Below are positions 1 through 8,268 of a stretch of 48,382 nt of DNA, piece by piece. Below the pieces are notes generated by a model, which saw nothing but the letters and a program-made list of their open reading frames with translations, searched no databases and had not been told where the DNA came from. The stretch covers positions 1-48,382 of the forward strand of contig JAEXCN010000544.1 of assembly GCA_023402175.1 (NCBI GenBank), given 5' to 3'. Made by a program: the position numbers and the translations under genes. Position 1 is the first letter of the stretch. The number at the start of each line of letters is the position of its first letter. The DNA comes from Pseudomonadota bacterium (lineage in GTDB: Bacteria; Myxococcota_A; Polyangia; Polyangiales; Polyangiaceae).

Positions 1-234
1 CTTCAGCGTGACCGGGTTGATGCTGTGGCAGCCCGTGAAGCTGCAGGACGCCTGCTCGCCGGCTTCTCGTGCGACCTGCGGGGCGCCCATGATCTTGAGG
101 GCGGCCTTCGCGAGGTCCTCGTCGGTGAGGTCGTGGGCCGAAGTCTCGGCGTCGTCCTCGACCGTCGAGGAGCAGGCGAGAGCGGAGGCGGCGCCGGTAG
201 CAACGAGGAGGAGGGTCAAGCCGAGCTTACGCAT
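1..234 (-). CDS. putative heme-binding lipoprotein, 3' end outside window
   Basis: The 78 visible codons start with an ATG and encode a short basic N-terminus, a hydrophobic stretch and the lipobox A-L-A-C, followed by an acidic linker, so the product is probably a lipoprotein. Near the window edge the protein reads CSFTGCH, a CX4CH arrangement. This is longer than the usual CXXCH but resembles variant c-heme sites seen in deltaproteobacterial secreted proteins. The gene diverges from another heme-motif protein at 496, with 261 bp between the starts that must hold both promoters. The rest of the protein lies outside the window, so the family cannot be named. Lipoprotein status is well supported; heme binding is inferred from a single atypical motif. 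Confidence 0.7.
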   Translation of the reverse strand, partial: MRKLGLTLLLVATGAASALACSSTVEDDAETSAHDLTDEDLAKAALKIMGAPQVAREAGEQASCSFTGCHSINPVTLK

Positions 235-495
235 GGTGACCGGACCTCTGCAGCCGGTATGCCATGGTGCGCACAGGGTGGGATAGCGCTTTCGCCCGCG
301 AATTTCCGCGAAGTTACCTGCAACGAATCTTCGGTGTGAGAGGATGTAGGTATGAGTAATCCAGGGCTCGGTGGGAGACGAATGATCCGCTATCGGCGTC
401 CGTGAAACGTCGCTCGGCGGATCGATTTCCAGCACTTAGGCGCGTTTTCTTGGCGCTCGACGCTTGGCATTGGGGCTGCACCTACATCGTCCGCC

Positions 496-2250
496 ATGCG
501 TCCCCTCAAAGCGACCCTTCTTCTTCTCGCGTCCCTCGCCGCCGCGACGTCCTCCGCGGTCCTCGTCAACTGCGCTGCTCCGGAGGAAGAGGAGGAGGCC
601 TCGGAGGATGCCGTCACCGGCGTCAACAACACGCTCGGTCTCGGCCTCGTCTACGACAGCGCGACGAGCAAGGTGAAGGCGACGCTCAAGAAGCCGCTCG
701 GCACCGGCGAGAAGCTCTTCATCCGCGTGCGCCGCGGGACGATCAAGCACGAGTCCCAGAAGAACCTCGATTGCGGAAAGCTCACGGAGGCGCCGCCGAT
801 CACGAAGGGCGATCCGCTCTCGAACGGCAAGGCGATCTACGAGGGCCCCTCCGTCAGCAAAGAGCTCGTGAACCTGCTCACGATCTACAACGACGAGCGC
901 TGGTACGGCGGCAACGAGACTCCCGACATGCGCGCCGAGGTCGAGAAGGGCCCGGACGCGATCGTCGAAGCGTGCGTGCTCCACGACGGCAAGGTCCGCG
1001 CGAAGCTGCTCACGAACCTCGCGTACGCCTGGGACCGCGGCGAGGACCTGAAGCGGCAGACGAGCACCAGCAACCGGTCGATCCACTTCCTCGGCGGCGA
1101 CGCCGGCGTCGAGGGCGAAGAGGACGCCGGGCAGATCGACGACGGCCGCGATGCGGGCGGCGGCGAGCCGGGCCCGTCCCTCCTGCCCGAGGGGCCCGCG
1201 TACAACACGATCGACTACGCCAACCTCTGCACCCAGGAGCTCGGCGAGATCCCGTTCTTCAAGAAGCTCGGCGACGGCAAGTACGAGACGTTCGACTGCC
1301 GCGACTTCGTCGGCTCGAACGGCGACGAGCCCGGCGGCCCGATCGAGGGCGTCGAGGGCGCGGCCATCCCGCTCTCGGTCAACGACCAGCCGCAGACGGA
1401 ATGCAGCGACGGACGTACCTCGAGCCGCAGCTACGACTGCGTCGACAAGTGTGACAACGCGATGTGGCTCACGGCGTCTTCACACACGGGCCTCGGTCGC
1501 AAGGCGGCCTGCCAGCCGGGCGTCACGGTGACGACGGCGAAGAACGACAAAGGAACGCACTGGGTCCTGCTGTGCCGCAAGGTCGACAACAGCAATGGCG
1601 AGTCGATGATGCGGACGAAGGTCTTCAACGACATCGCGATCGTCGGAAGCAACCCGCGCACGGGCAAGACCTGCTTCTTCCAGAACAAGGAGAACATCGG
1701 CAACGACGGCTCGCGCGTCACGCACCCCGGCGACGTCGCTCGCTCGAGCGCGATCTGGCCGTCCACCCCGTCGAGCTACTGCACGAAGAACTGCCATGCG
1801 GCCGATGCCTGGGTGCACTCGCCGTGGATCGATCAGGCGAAGCGCGCGGACGGCAAGTCGATCGTTCCGAAGATGGGCGAGCAGCGCGACCTGCCGATCT
1901 CGAATCTCGAGCTGCCCTACAAGCTGATCAACGGTCCGGCACAGGGCTTCGAGCTCCCGAAGCAGCTCGTGAGCGAGGACGTCGCGCCGTGCACGACCTG
2001 TCACCGCGTCGCCGGCAAGGCCTTCGCCGAGTTCGCCGAGTGGTCGACGGGTACGGGCGACCCCTACTACAGCAAGATCACCGACGCCTATAAGACGTTC
2101 GAGAAGTCGCACTGGATGCCGCTCCGCCTCGAGGGGCTCACCGCCGAGACCTTCCCGACCTCGAAGTGGGGCGTCGCGGTGAAGCACATCCGCACCTGCA
2201 TGGACAACTCCAGCGCCGAGGGATGCGAGTGGGCAGACGTCCCGCAGTGA
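496..2250 (+). CDS. secreted/lipoprotein with c-type heme motif
   Basis: This 584-aa protein opens with MRPLKATLLLL, a hydrophobic signal and a cysteine at residue 26 (context LVNC). The Asn at -1 is not typical for a lipobox, so cleavage by signal peptidase I is also possible. An acidic Glu run follows. The middle is not recognised. The C-terminal part has YCTKNCH (about residues 428-433, a CX3CH arrangement) and a canonical CTTCH at about 499-503, which suggests attachment of at least one c-type heme in the periplasm. Further paired cysteines (YDCVDKC) could form disulfides. It is transcribed away from the CX4CH protein at the left edge and the two may act in the same electron-transfer or surface complex, which is inference. 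A strong hairpin terminator follows the stop codon. Confidence 0.8.
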   Translation: MRPLKATLLLLASLAAATSSAVLVNCAAPEEEEEASEDAVTGVNNTLGLGLVYDSATSKVKATLKKPLGTGEKLFIRVRRGTIKHESQKNLDCGKLTEAPPITKGDPLSNGKAIYEGPSVSKELVNLLTIYNDERWYGGNETPDMRAEVEKGPDAIVEACVLHDGKVRAKLLTNLAYAWDRGEDLKRQTSTSNRSIHFLGGDAGVEGEEDAGQIDDGRDAGGGEPGPSLLPEGPAYNTIDYANLCTQELGEIPFFKKLGDGKYETFDCRDFVGSNGDEPGGPIEGVEGAAIPLSVNDQPQTECSDGRTSSRSYDCVDKCDNAMWLTASSHTGLGRKAACQPGVTVTTAKNDKGTHWVLLCRKVDNSNGESMMRTKVFNDIAIVGSNPRTGKTCFFQNKENIGNDGSRVTHPGDVARSSAIWPSTPSSYCTKNCHAADAWVHSPWIDQAKRADGKSIVPKMGEQRDLPISNLELPYKLINGPAQGFELPKQLVSEDVAPCTTCHRVAGKAFAEFAEWSTGTGDPYYSKITDAYKTFEKSHWMPLRLEGLTAETFPTSKWGVAVKHIRTCMDNSSAEGCEWADVPQ

Positions 2251-2300
2251 CGCGCTCTCGGCGGCGATCGAGCGCGCCGACGTGACCGCATCAAAAGCGA

Positions 2301-2343
2301 CGAGACCAGCCGACTGCGCGTCGAGCTGGTCTCGGTGATTTTT
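2301..2343. terminator. bidirectional intrinsic terminator
   Basis: A perfect 10-bp stem (CGAGACCAGC / GCTGGTCTCG, 2301-2310 and 2325-2334) is followed by ATTTTT at 2338-2343 on the plus strand. On the minus strand the hairpin is followed by CTTTTGAT. It lies between two convergent genes (stops at 2250 and 2367), the expected place for a terminator serving both. Confidence 0.8.
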
Positions 2344-2366
2344 GGGGGAACCTTCGAGGCTCGGGC

Positions 2367-3362
2367 TCACTCGCCCTTCTTCGAATCGTCCTTTTTCGAA
2401 TCGTCCTTGGTCGTGTCGTCCGTCTTTTTGTCGCTGCCCTCGCTCTTCGGCTCGATCGAGCCGGCTCCAGCATCGTGCGAATCGGGAGGCGGCGGCGGAG
2501 CCTCGACGAGCGGCGGAGCCTCGACCGGCGGCGGATCGAACTCGTCCCTCGGGGCGTACTTCGCGACGCCCTTCTGGTCCGCGACCATGTCTGCGGCCCC
2601 GGCCGTCCACGGAGCGTCCTTCGGCGGACCATCCGACTTCATGTCGCCGTGATCGTCGTCGTCGCCTGTCGGCGGCGGCATCCCGTTCGGATCGGAGCAC
2701 GTCAACATGACCGCGCTGCTGCACTCGGAGACGCACTGAGCGGCGACCTTCGCCTTGCACGTCGTGAATCCCTGGACCGAGCACTTGATCTCGCAGGCGA
2801 CCTTCGCCTCGACGGTGCAGGTCGCGTTGCACTGAGCCTTGCAGCTTCCGTCGCAGGAAGAGTCGGCCTGGGCATGGCACGTGTCGTAGCACTGCGTTGC
2901 GCAGTCACCGCCGCACGACAGGAGGCACTGCGCGGTGTTGATCGCGCCGGCGCACATCTTCTTGCAGCTGTCGTTGCATCGGTTGTGGCACGAGCCCTGG
3001 CAGTCGTTGACGACGCCGGCCTTGCAGCCGATTTCGCAGTCCGAGTTGCAGTCGTCGAGGCATGTCCCCGTCGCCTCGGCGCCGCACTGGCCGTCGCACT
3101 GCGCGCCGAGTGTCGCGTCGCACACGGCGTCGAAGTCGATCTCCGAGCATTTCAGCGGACAGTCGACCTTCGCCGTCATGAAGCAGCCGACCACGGGGCC
3201 TCCGGCGTGGAGACCGGCCTTCGTGTCGTCCTTGGTGTCGCCCGCCAGCGCGCAGCCTAGAGCCCAGCTCGCGATGGTGATTCCCGCCGCGACCAGCGGC
3301 CGGAAGCGAAATCGATCGAGGGGGCGAAGATCCCCGGACAACATGAGCTGAGACTGATGCAT
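2367..3362 (-). CDS. cysteine-rich repeat lipoprotein
   Basis: The ATG at 3362 is preferred because GGGGAG precedes it by a few bases; an in-frame upstream extension lacks such support. The 331-aa product has a hydrophobic signal ending in ALGC, then a domain of about 150 residues with around 30 cysteines in C-x3-C-x3-C spacing (for example CDGQC, CNSDC, CHNRC, CDGSC), then a Pro/Asp/Lys-rich tail ending DDSKKDDSKKGE. The cysteine lattice suggests a disulfide-stabilised rod at the cell surface; similar Cys-rich lipoproteins are common in myxobacteria, but I do not recognise a named family. It lies 160 bp downstream of the 825-aa repeat lipoprotein on the same strand and may be read from the same transcript. 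Confidence 0.8.
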   Translation of the reverse strand: MHQSQLMLSGDLRPLDRFRFRPLVAAGITIASWALGCALAGDTKDDTKAGLHAGGPVVGCFMTAKVDCPLKCSEIDFDAVCDATLGAQCDGQCGAEATGTCLDDCNSDCEIGCKAGVVNDCQGSCHNRCNDSCKKMCAGAINTAQCLLSCGGDCATQCYDTCHAQADSSCDGSCKAQCNATCTVEAKVACEIKCSVQGFTTCKAKVAAQCVSECSSAVMLTCSDPNGMPPPTGDDDDHGDMKSDGPPKDAPWTAGAADMVADQKGVAKYAPRDEFDPPPVEAPPLVEAPPPPPDSHDAGAGSIEPKSEGSDKKTDDTTKDDSKKDDSKKGE

Positions 3363-3503
3363 GTGAAGCTCCCCAGATGAGCCAACGGAATGTGGGAAGA
3401 GGAGGGAAGGGGATCGGCGATGGGGTTGCATCGTCGGGATCCGAGGGCCAACCGCAGAGGCCGTGGACCTGCCACGACCTCTGCGGCGGCGGATCGAACG
3501 GGC

Positions 3504-3524
3504 GTTCTAGAGAACGGCGCCGTT
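3504..3524 (-). terminator. inverted repeats after the 825-aa repeat lipoprotein
   Basis: Two overlapping palindromes, AACGGCGCCGTT (3513-3524) and GTTCTAGAGAAC (3504-3515), lie at and immediately after the stop codon. There is no U-tract, so this could be a factor-dependent terminator, an mRNA-stabilising hairpin or chance in GC-rich DNA. Confidence 0.35.
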
Positions 3525-6000
3525 ACTCGGGCTTCGCGACATGGTCACCGAGCTGCAGGGCATCGGCCTCGTCTGCAGCAGGCGCGGCGATCGTCGGCGC
3601 GATCACGGGGACAGCGCCCGCGACACCGCAACCGGCGAACGACTGACCGAAGTCCTGGTTCGCGGCAACCGCATTGGCGGAGTTACCCGTGAACACGCGG
3701 ACGATGGCGTTCTGGCTGTTCGCCGTGACGTTGAGCTTGAGCACGAGGTTCCGCGAGTTGAACTTGCTCAAGTTGGAGAAGGTCTGGAAGCGCTGGCTCA
3801 GCTGCTTGTTGAGCGCCGTCTGCGTCGACGCCGACTGAGCCTGCTGGTTGGCCATCGTGTCCGTAGCCGCGAGCGAGGCCGAGTTGGCCGCCTCGTTGAG
3901 CTGCGACGTGGCCGCGTTCTTGACGAAGTTGGTGGTCGTCGCCGAGTCGGCCGTCGCGAGACGATCGCTCGTGACCGCGAGGTTGTCGATGACGTCCTGG
4001 CGGTTGTACGAGTTGTTCGAATTCGCGTCGTTGTGGACGTTCGACCTGCTGGTGGAGCGGTCCGCCAGGTTGGCCGAGTTCTGCGTATTCGCACGCGACG
4101 CCTGGTCGCTCGCGGACGCGGCCTGATTGAACTGGCTCGCGCGCGCGTTGCTGAACACGTCCGACAGCTCGTTGTTGCGGGCCGTCATGCGCGCGTTGCT
4201 GAACACGTCGGACAGGTTGTTGTTGAACGAGCTCTGGCGCGCGTTGGCGAAGACGTTCGAGAACTCGTTGTTCCGAGCGTTCGCGCGGGCGTTGCTGAAC
4301 TCGTTCGCGAACTGGTTGTTCGACGCGCTCTGGCGCGCGTTGGCGAAGACGTTCGAGAACTCGTTGTTGCGGGAGTTCGCGGCTGCGTTGCTGAACTGGT
4401 CCGCGAACACGTCGTTCGACGAGCTCGCACGCGAGTTGGCGAAGACGTTCGAGAACTCGTTGTTGCGCGAGTTCGCGGCGGCGTTGTTGAACTGGTTCGC
4501 GAACACGTTGTTGGACGAGTTCGCGCGCGAGTTGCTGAACACGTCGGCGAACTGGCTGTTGAACAGGTTCGCGAACGTGCTGCTGTCCTGCGCCTGCGAG
4601 GCGCTCGTCCGCGCATTGCGGAACTGGTTGGCAAACACGGCATTCGAGTTGAAGTTCGCGATGTTCGCGATCGGAGCGAAGCCGAAGCCGCCGAAGCCGA
4701 AGCCGAGCGGCGCAGCGACGAGGCCGCCGCCCGCGTTGGTCGCGACCGTGCTAGCCGAGTCGAAGGCGCCCTGAGCCGCCGTCGAGTTGAGGTCGCTCGT
4801 CGCGTTGGACGCCGAACCCTGGTTCGTCAGCGAGTTCGCCCGGTTCGTCGCGCCCTGCGCCGCGTCCGCGTTCTGCGCGGAGTTGGCGATGTTGGACGCG
4901 CCCTGCGCCGCGTTCGCGGCCTGCGCGGAGTCGGCGAAGTTGTTCGCCCCCTGGGCCGCGTCGCTCGCATTGGCCGAGTTTGCCCTGTTGGACGCGCCCT
5001 GGGCCGCGTCCGCGCTCTGCGCGGAATCGGCGAAGTTGTTCGCGCCCTGGGCCGCGTCGCTCGCATTGGCCGAGTTTGCCCGGTTGCGCGCGCCCTGCGC
5101 CGCGTTCGCGCTCTGCGCGGAATCGGCGAAGTTGTTCGCGCCCTGGGCCGCATCGCTCGCCTGGGCCGAGTTCGCGATGTTGCTCGCGCCCCGGTTGGCG
5201 TCCGCGTGCTGCGCGGAGTCGAGGAAGCTGTTCGCGCCCTGGGCCGCATCGCTCGCCTGAGCCGCGTTCGCGATGTTGGTCGCGCCCTGCGTGGCACGGG
5301 CAGCTTGATCAGCATTGATGAAGCTGTTCGCGCCCTGGGTCGCGTCGCTCGCCTGGGCCGAGTTGGCCGCGTTCCACGCGTTCGCACGCGTCGCGGCATT
5401 CTGCGCGGAGTTGGCGTTGTCGAAGTGGCTCGCAGCGTTCGCGGTGTCCTGGAAGCTGTTCGCGTTGTTCGAGCTCTGCACGTTGTTGAAGCCCGAAGCA
5501 TTGTTCCGCACGAACTGGCGGCTCGAGGCGTCACGTGCACTGTTCGTCGTCGTCGACGTCGTCGCGATGTTCTCCGCCGTGTTGACGGAGTTCGCGTTGA
5601 CGTTGTTCATGCTCTGCGCACGCTGCGCGGCGAGCTGGCTCGCGCGCTGCGACGCGCTCGTGAAGTTCGTGACCTGATCGAGCAGATCCGTGAGCGCGAA
5701 ATCGGTCGCGTTCGAGTTCTGCGTCGAGGCAATGAGCTGCTCCGCGTTGTTCTGGTCGAGCGCGAAGACCTGCGCGTTCACGTTGGAGAACGACGACTGG
5801 TCGAGCGCGACGAAGTTGATCGCGTTGTTCGACGTGATGTCGAACACGCCTGCACCATTGCAACCCTCGACAGCGAAGTGCCGCGCGGTGATCGCAGACT
5901 TCGTCTGTTGCGGCGCATCGGCCTGCTCGTCTCCACAACCGGTCACTGCGGCAGCGAGCAGGCCAAGGGCCACTCCGCTGAGCGAGTAATACTTCTTCAT
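3523..6000 (-). CDS. Asn/Ala-rich 16-residue-repeat lipoprotein A
   Basis: The start is fixed by AAGGAG seven bases before ATG at 6000. The 825-aa product begins MKKYYSLSGVALGLLAA with lipobox VTGC. In order it has: an N-terminal domain with GVFDITSNNAINFVALDQ; eleven tandem 16-residue repeats of the form AQGANNFADSAQSADA; a hinge containing APLGFGFGGFGF; about ten 16-residue repeats of the form NNEFSNVFANARQSAS; and a C-terminal domain ending GDHVAKPE. Only three cysteines occur: the lipidated one, one in the N-domain (EGCNG) and one in the C-domain (AGCGV). It is a clear paralogue of the gene at 8609, and both share their upstream control region. The repeats recall solenoid or amyloid-like surface proteins, but I know no matching family. 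Function is unknown; an outer-membrane or extracellular structural role is inferred. Confidence 0.9.
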   Translation of the reverse strand: MKKYYSLSGVALGLLAAAVTGCGDEQADAPQQTKSAITARHFAVEGCNGAGVFDITSNNAINFVALDQSSFSNVNAQVFALDQNNAEQLIASTQNSNATDFALTDLLDQVTNFTSASQRASQLAAQRAQSMNNVNANSVNTAENIATTSTTTNSARDASSRQFVRNNASGFNNVQSSNNANSFQDTANAASHFDNANSAQNAATRANAWNAANSAQASDATQGANSFINADQAARATQGATNIANAAQASDAAQGANSFLDSAQHADANRGASNIANSAQASDAAQGANNFADSAQSANAAQGARNRANSANASDAAQGANNFADSAQSADAAQGASNRANSANASDAAQGANNFADSAQAANAAQGASNIANSAQNADAAQGATNRANSLTNQGSASNATSDLNSTAAQGAFDSASTVATNAGGGLVAAPLGFGFGGFGFAPIANIANFNSNAVFANQFRNARTSASQAQDSSTFANLFNSQFADVFSNSRANSSNNVFANQFNNAAANSRNNEFSNVFANSRASSSNDVFADQFSNAAANSRNNEFSNVFANARQSASNNQFANEFSNARANARNNEFSNVFANARQSSFNNNLSDVFSNARMTARNNELSDVFSNARASQFNQAASASDQASRANTQNSANLADRSTSRSNVHNDANSNNSYNRQDVIDNLAVTSDRLATADSATTTNFVKNAATSQLNEAANSASLAATDTMANQQAQSASTQTALNKQLSQRFQTFSNLSKFNSRNLVLKLNVTANSQNAIVRVFTGNSANAVAANQDFGQSFAGCGVAGAVPVIAPTIAAPAADEADALQLGDHVAKPE
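4135..4640 (-). repeat. 48-bp repeats encoding NEFxNVF-type 16-mers (gene A)
   Basis: Around ten imperfect 48-bp units, each encoding a 16-mer such as NNEFSNVFANARQSAS or NNVFANQFNNAAANSR. Phe, Asn and Arg positions are kept while others drift. The units diverge at DNA level, so they are old rather than freshly expanded. Confidence 0.85.
4815..5341 (-). repeat. 48-bp repeats encoding QGAN-type 16-mers (gene A)
   Basis: Eleven 48-bp units encode 16-mers such as AQGANNFADSAQSANA and AQGASNRANSANASDA. The QGA core and the Asn/Ser-Ala-Gln step recur at fixed positions. Some neighbouring units are nearly identical at DNA level, consistent with recent unit duplication. Confidence 0.88.
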
Positions 6001-6098
6001 GTCAGTACTCCTTGTCGTCGTCACGAATGGAGAGCCCCCTACGGCGATCGCAGGGCGAGCCCACGTCCCGCGTCGGGCGAGTCGCGAGGGGGCGACCG

Positions 6099-6115
6099 AG
6101 CAACCGACATGCCCC
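6099..6115 (-). promoter_or_regulatory. putative sigma-54 promoter of gene A
   Basis: The minus strand reads GGGCATGTCGGTTGCT. GG (6113-6112) and GC (6101-6100) are separated by exactly ten bases, as required for -24/-12 elements, and the match to TGGCACG-N4-TTGCW is good apart from two positions. The identical element lies at the same relative place before gene B. The untranslated leader would be about 85-90 nt. Confidence 0.65.
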
Positions 6116-6308
6116 CGCGGATCGGCTCGCGAACGCGGAAAGAAGGTCAGCTCGCGAGAAATTGACGCGCGGCGAACGCTGCCGAATTCATGATCGCGAG
6201 CGTGCCGAACGGCGGAGGCTGATCTCGCGGACCGCGCTCCCGCCCGCGTGAACGTGCTGATCTGCACGCGTCGCGGCCGTGCTCATTCGTACGATCGAAC
6301 GAGACCGT

Positions 6309-6325
6309 TGCATGTAGAACGCAAG
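6309..6325 (-). promoter_or_regulatory. putative activator-binding dyad upstream of gene A
   Basis: TTGCGT-N5-ATGCAA, an imperfect 17-bp dyad about 196 bp upstream of the -24 element. The matching site before gene B is TTGCGT-N5-ACGCAA at about 209 bp. Position and symmetry fit an upstream activating sequence for a sigma-54 enhancer-binding protein. No regulator gene for it is visible in the window. Confidence 0.55.
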
Positions 6326-6505
6326 CGGGGCATTCGGAACGGCTGACGCCGCGTACACCGCTCGCTCGACCGTGAGACGATGCACCGGGTGTGAACGTCG
6401 CCGCCTCCGCCGTCCGCTCGCGTTCTTTCGGACACGATATTTTCGGGGCGATGACGGACGAGCCCGAAGACGAGCACTGCCTGTACGGAGCTCAGCGGAG
6501 CGAAG

Positions 6506-6528
6506 CCAGAGCTCGACTCGAGCTCTGG
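6506..6528 (-). terminator. 11-bp palindrome after mlaF
   Basis: A perfect 11-bp stem with arms CCAGAGCTCGA and TCGAGCTCTGG around a single base, located 12 bp after the stop codon of the minus-strand mlaF gene. It lacks a U-tract but is well placed to end transcription or protect the message. A two-fold protein site is the alternative. Confidence 0.5.
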
Positions 6529-6539
6529 AGCTCGTCGTA

Positions 6540-7283
6540 TCAGAGCTCCATCGGGCCGGTGGCTCGGCCGTTGATGAACTGCTGGACGATGCCGTTCGGC
6601 GTATTCTTGAAGTCCTCGCGCGTCCCGTAGAGCAGGACCTTTCCGCGGTAGAGCATGACGATGCGGTCCGCGATCGTGAAGATGCTCGGCAGATCGTGGC
6701 TGACGACGATCGACGTGACGCCGAGCTTGTCGGAGAGCTCACGGATGAGAGCATCGACGCGGCGAGCGCTCACGGGATCGAGCGACGTCGTCGGCTCGTC
6801 GAAGAGCACGTACGAAGGATCGAGCGTGAGCGCCCGTGCGATCGCGACCCTCTTCCGCATGCCGTCGCCGAGCTCGGGCGGATAGCGATCGGCAAACTCG
6901 TGCATGTGGACGATCTCGAGCCGGCGGCGCGCCTCGACGAGCGCGTCCTTCAGGCTGAGCGCCTTGTGCTTGCGGAGGGGCAGCGCGACGTTCTCCGCGC
7001 ACGTCATCGAGTCGAAGAGCGTGGAGTGCTGGAACACCATCGCGCACTTCTTCCGGACGGGGCCCATCCGTTCCTCGTCGAACTTCGAGATGTCCTCGCC
7101 GTCGAGCCAGATCTCGCCGGAGTCGGGGTAGAGGAGCCCGACGAGGTGCTTGATGAGCACGCTCTTGCCGACGCCGGACGCGCCGATGATGAAGAACACC
7201 GATCCGGTCGGAACGTCGAAGGAGACGTCGTTCAGGACGGTCTTCGGACCGAATGATTTCACGATGTTCTTGAACTGGATCAA
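6540..7283 (-). CDS. mlaF: MlaF-type ABC transporter ATPase (degenerate signature)
   Basis: A 247-aa ABC ATPase of the MlaF/Ttg2A group, which powers phospholipid movement between the membranes of Gram-negative cells. Walker A is GASGVGKS (34-41), the Q-loop is VFQHSTLF (Q85), Walker B is YVLFDE (158-163) and the H-loop is VSHD (H196). The signature, normally LSGGM in this family, reads LGDGM (138-142), so the Ser that contacts ATP across the dimer is missing. The start is TTG at 7283; no good ribosome-binding site is visible. It stands alone between the two repeat lipoproteins, with no permease or MCE gene beside it. A second MlaF at 19764 has the opposite defect, so the two may pair as a heterodimer, which is inference. 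Confidence 0.9.
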   Translation of the reverse strand: MIQFKNIVKSFGPKTVLNDVSFDVPTGSVFFIIGASGVGKSVLIKHLVGLLYPDSGEIWLDGEDISKFDEERMGPVRKKCAMVFQHSTLFDSMTCAENVALPLRKHKALSLKDALVEARRRLEIVHMHEFADRYPPELGDGMRKRVAIARALTLDPSYVLFDEPTTSLDPVSARRVDALIRELSDKLGVTSIVVSHDLPSIFTIADRIVMLYRGKVLLYGTREDFKNTPNGIVQQFINGRATGPMEL

Positions 7284-7318
7284 CGGCTCGCACCTATCCT
7301 AGAACAAATCCCACGGCT

Positions 7319-7345
7319 GTCCGTCCAAAGGGGGAACGAACGGAC
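7319..7345. promoter_or_regulatory. inverted repeat in the mlaF/cytochrome divergent region
   Basis: GTCCGT-N15-ACGGAC lies in the 117-bp gap between the divergent mlaF and cytochrome starts. It could be an operator; a six-base arm in GC-rich DNA may also be chance. Confidence 0.25.
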
Positions 7346-7400
7346 GTCCGGCCGCCTCTATCGACTGCCCCAGGAAAAGAGATTCGACAGGAGCTCCTTG

Positions 7401-7745
7401 ATGCGAACGAACCATCGATGGCTTGCCACCCTCACGCTCGCGCTGGTTTCTGCAGCCGGCCTGGCCGTCGTTCCGGCGTCGGCCGCTCCGGACACGTCCG
7501 TCAAGGACGCGATGAAGAAGATGCAGGCGCAGGTCCTGAACGGTGACACGAAGGCGCTCGCCGGGCTCTTCGATGCGACGAAGGCGAAGGGAAAGCCTGA
7601 ATTTTCGAACTGGGGAGCGATCTCGGACAAGGGCAAGGCGGCCGCCGCGAAGGGCGACCTCGATGGCGCGAAGGCAACCTGCAAGGAGTGCCACGACGCC
7701 TATCGGAACGAATACAAGACGAAGTACGGCTCGAAGGCGCCCTGA
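7401..7745 (+). CDS. small periplasmic c-type cytochrome
   Basis: ATG at 7401 follows AGGAG (7389-7393) with good spacing. The 114-aa product has a signal peptide (MRTNHRWLATLTLALVSAA, cleavage expected near ASA-AP) and a single CKECH heme site at about residues 94-98, close to the C-terminus. A C-terminal CXXCH in a mostly helical, Lys/Ala-rich protein of this size resembles class II cytochromes (the cytochrome c-prime/c-556 group), though it is somewhat short for them. It probably carries one covalent heme in the periplasm. It is divergent from mlaF and the nearest gene upstream of the sigma-54-like region of repeat lipoprotein B, but nothing shows that the functions are linked. Confidence 0.82.
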   Translation: MRTNHRWLATLTLALVSAAGLAVVPASAAPDTSVKDAMKKMQAQVLNGDTKALAGLFDATKAKGKPEFSNWGAISDKGKAAAAKGDLDGAKATCKECHDAYRNEYKTKYGSKAP

Positions 7746-8268
7746 TCGGCGCCCTCGCCGTTGCCCCTCCATCCGAGCAGAGCGACTCGTAGTCGAGCGC
7801 GTCCTGGGCAGAGCGCTCGTAGTCGAGCGCGTCCTGAGCGACCGCGCGTCTTCGAGCGCGTTGTGCGAGGAGCGCACGTCTCGGAAGAGCCCTGCCGAGG
7901 CACCGGCTGACGTTCGCTCGCCACGCGAGGCGAAGAGCTGTCTGGTGGATAGACGCTCGAGGCCGCTCGGAGCTTCCAGGTAGAGCCCTCGCGCGGGCGA
8001 TCCGGCGGGAAAATGCGAGCGGACGGCGACCGAACGGGCTGAGCCGAGCGTGCCTCGCCTCTGCCTTGGTGTCCGCCTACGAACGTTACACCTGCGTTCG
8101 ATTGCAGGCTCGACGGCGCTGGCGGCGTGCATCGCGAGGCTCTCGAACACGGCCGATCGTCTCCTCTTCGTCGTCGACGGCTCGGCCGCGCGCGCGTTCA
8201 CAGTTCCCGATGACGAAGGTGTGCTCCCATGGCGGGCTAGCTGGCGACAACCGCCACGAACGCCTCGG
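7746..8268. other. gene-free stretch with a short direct repeat
   Basis: No convincing gene. A 21-bp core that begins CTCGTAGTCGAGCGCG occurs at 7786-7806 and again at 7816-7836, a 30-bp offset. From roughly 8197 onward weak similarity to the upstream flank of gene A begins (shared GTTCACA at the far end), which then becomes strong at 8269. Confidence 0.5.

Larger units (their letters stand above)
6001..6325 (-). promoter_or_regulatory. control region of repeat lipoprotein A, homologous to that of B
   Basis: Read on the minus strand, this leader aligns with the leader of the second repeat lipoprotein (8269-8608) as a chain of matching blocks. These are the dyad TTGCGTTCTACATGCAA followed by GGTCTCGTTCGATC, then GATCAGCCTCC, CGCCGCGCGTC, TTCCGCGT, GCATGTCGGTTGCTCG, CGCGACTCGCCCGACGCG, and the AAGGAGTACT ribosome-binding segment. 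Conservation of non-coding DNA at this length, in two genes pointing away from each other, points to selected regulation or recent duplication. There is no gene in this stretch up to the mlaF stop at 6540. Confidence 0.75.

Noticed and set aside
402..1454. 350-codon open frame overlapping the heme-motif gene at 496
   Set aside because: It is a +1 frame of the real gene with extreme Arg content and no ribosome-binding site.
4815..5341. Regular ~48-bp repeats resembling a CRISPR array
   Set aside because: The units are contiguous without unique spacers, stay in frame with a lipoprotein and encode conserved 16-mers. No cas genes are near.
3541..6165. Very long open frame on the plus strand opposite repeat lipoprotein A (and a similar one at 8624-10765 opposite B)
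   Set aside because: The translations are Arg/Val-rich with no signal, start site or family pattern. They arise because the repetitive high-GC codons of the real genes contain no stops in the antisense frame.
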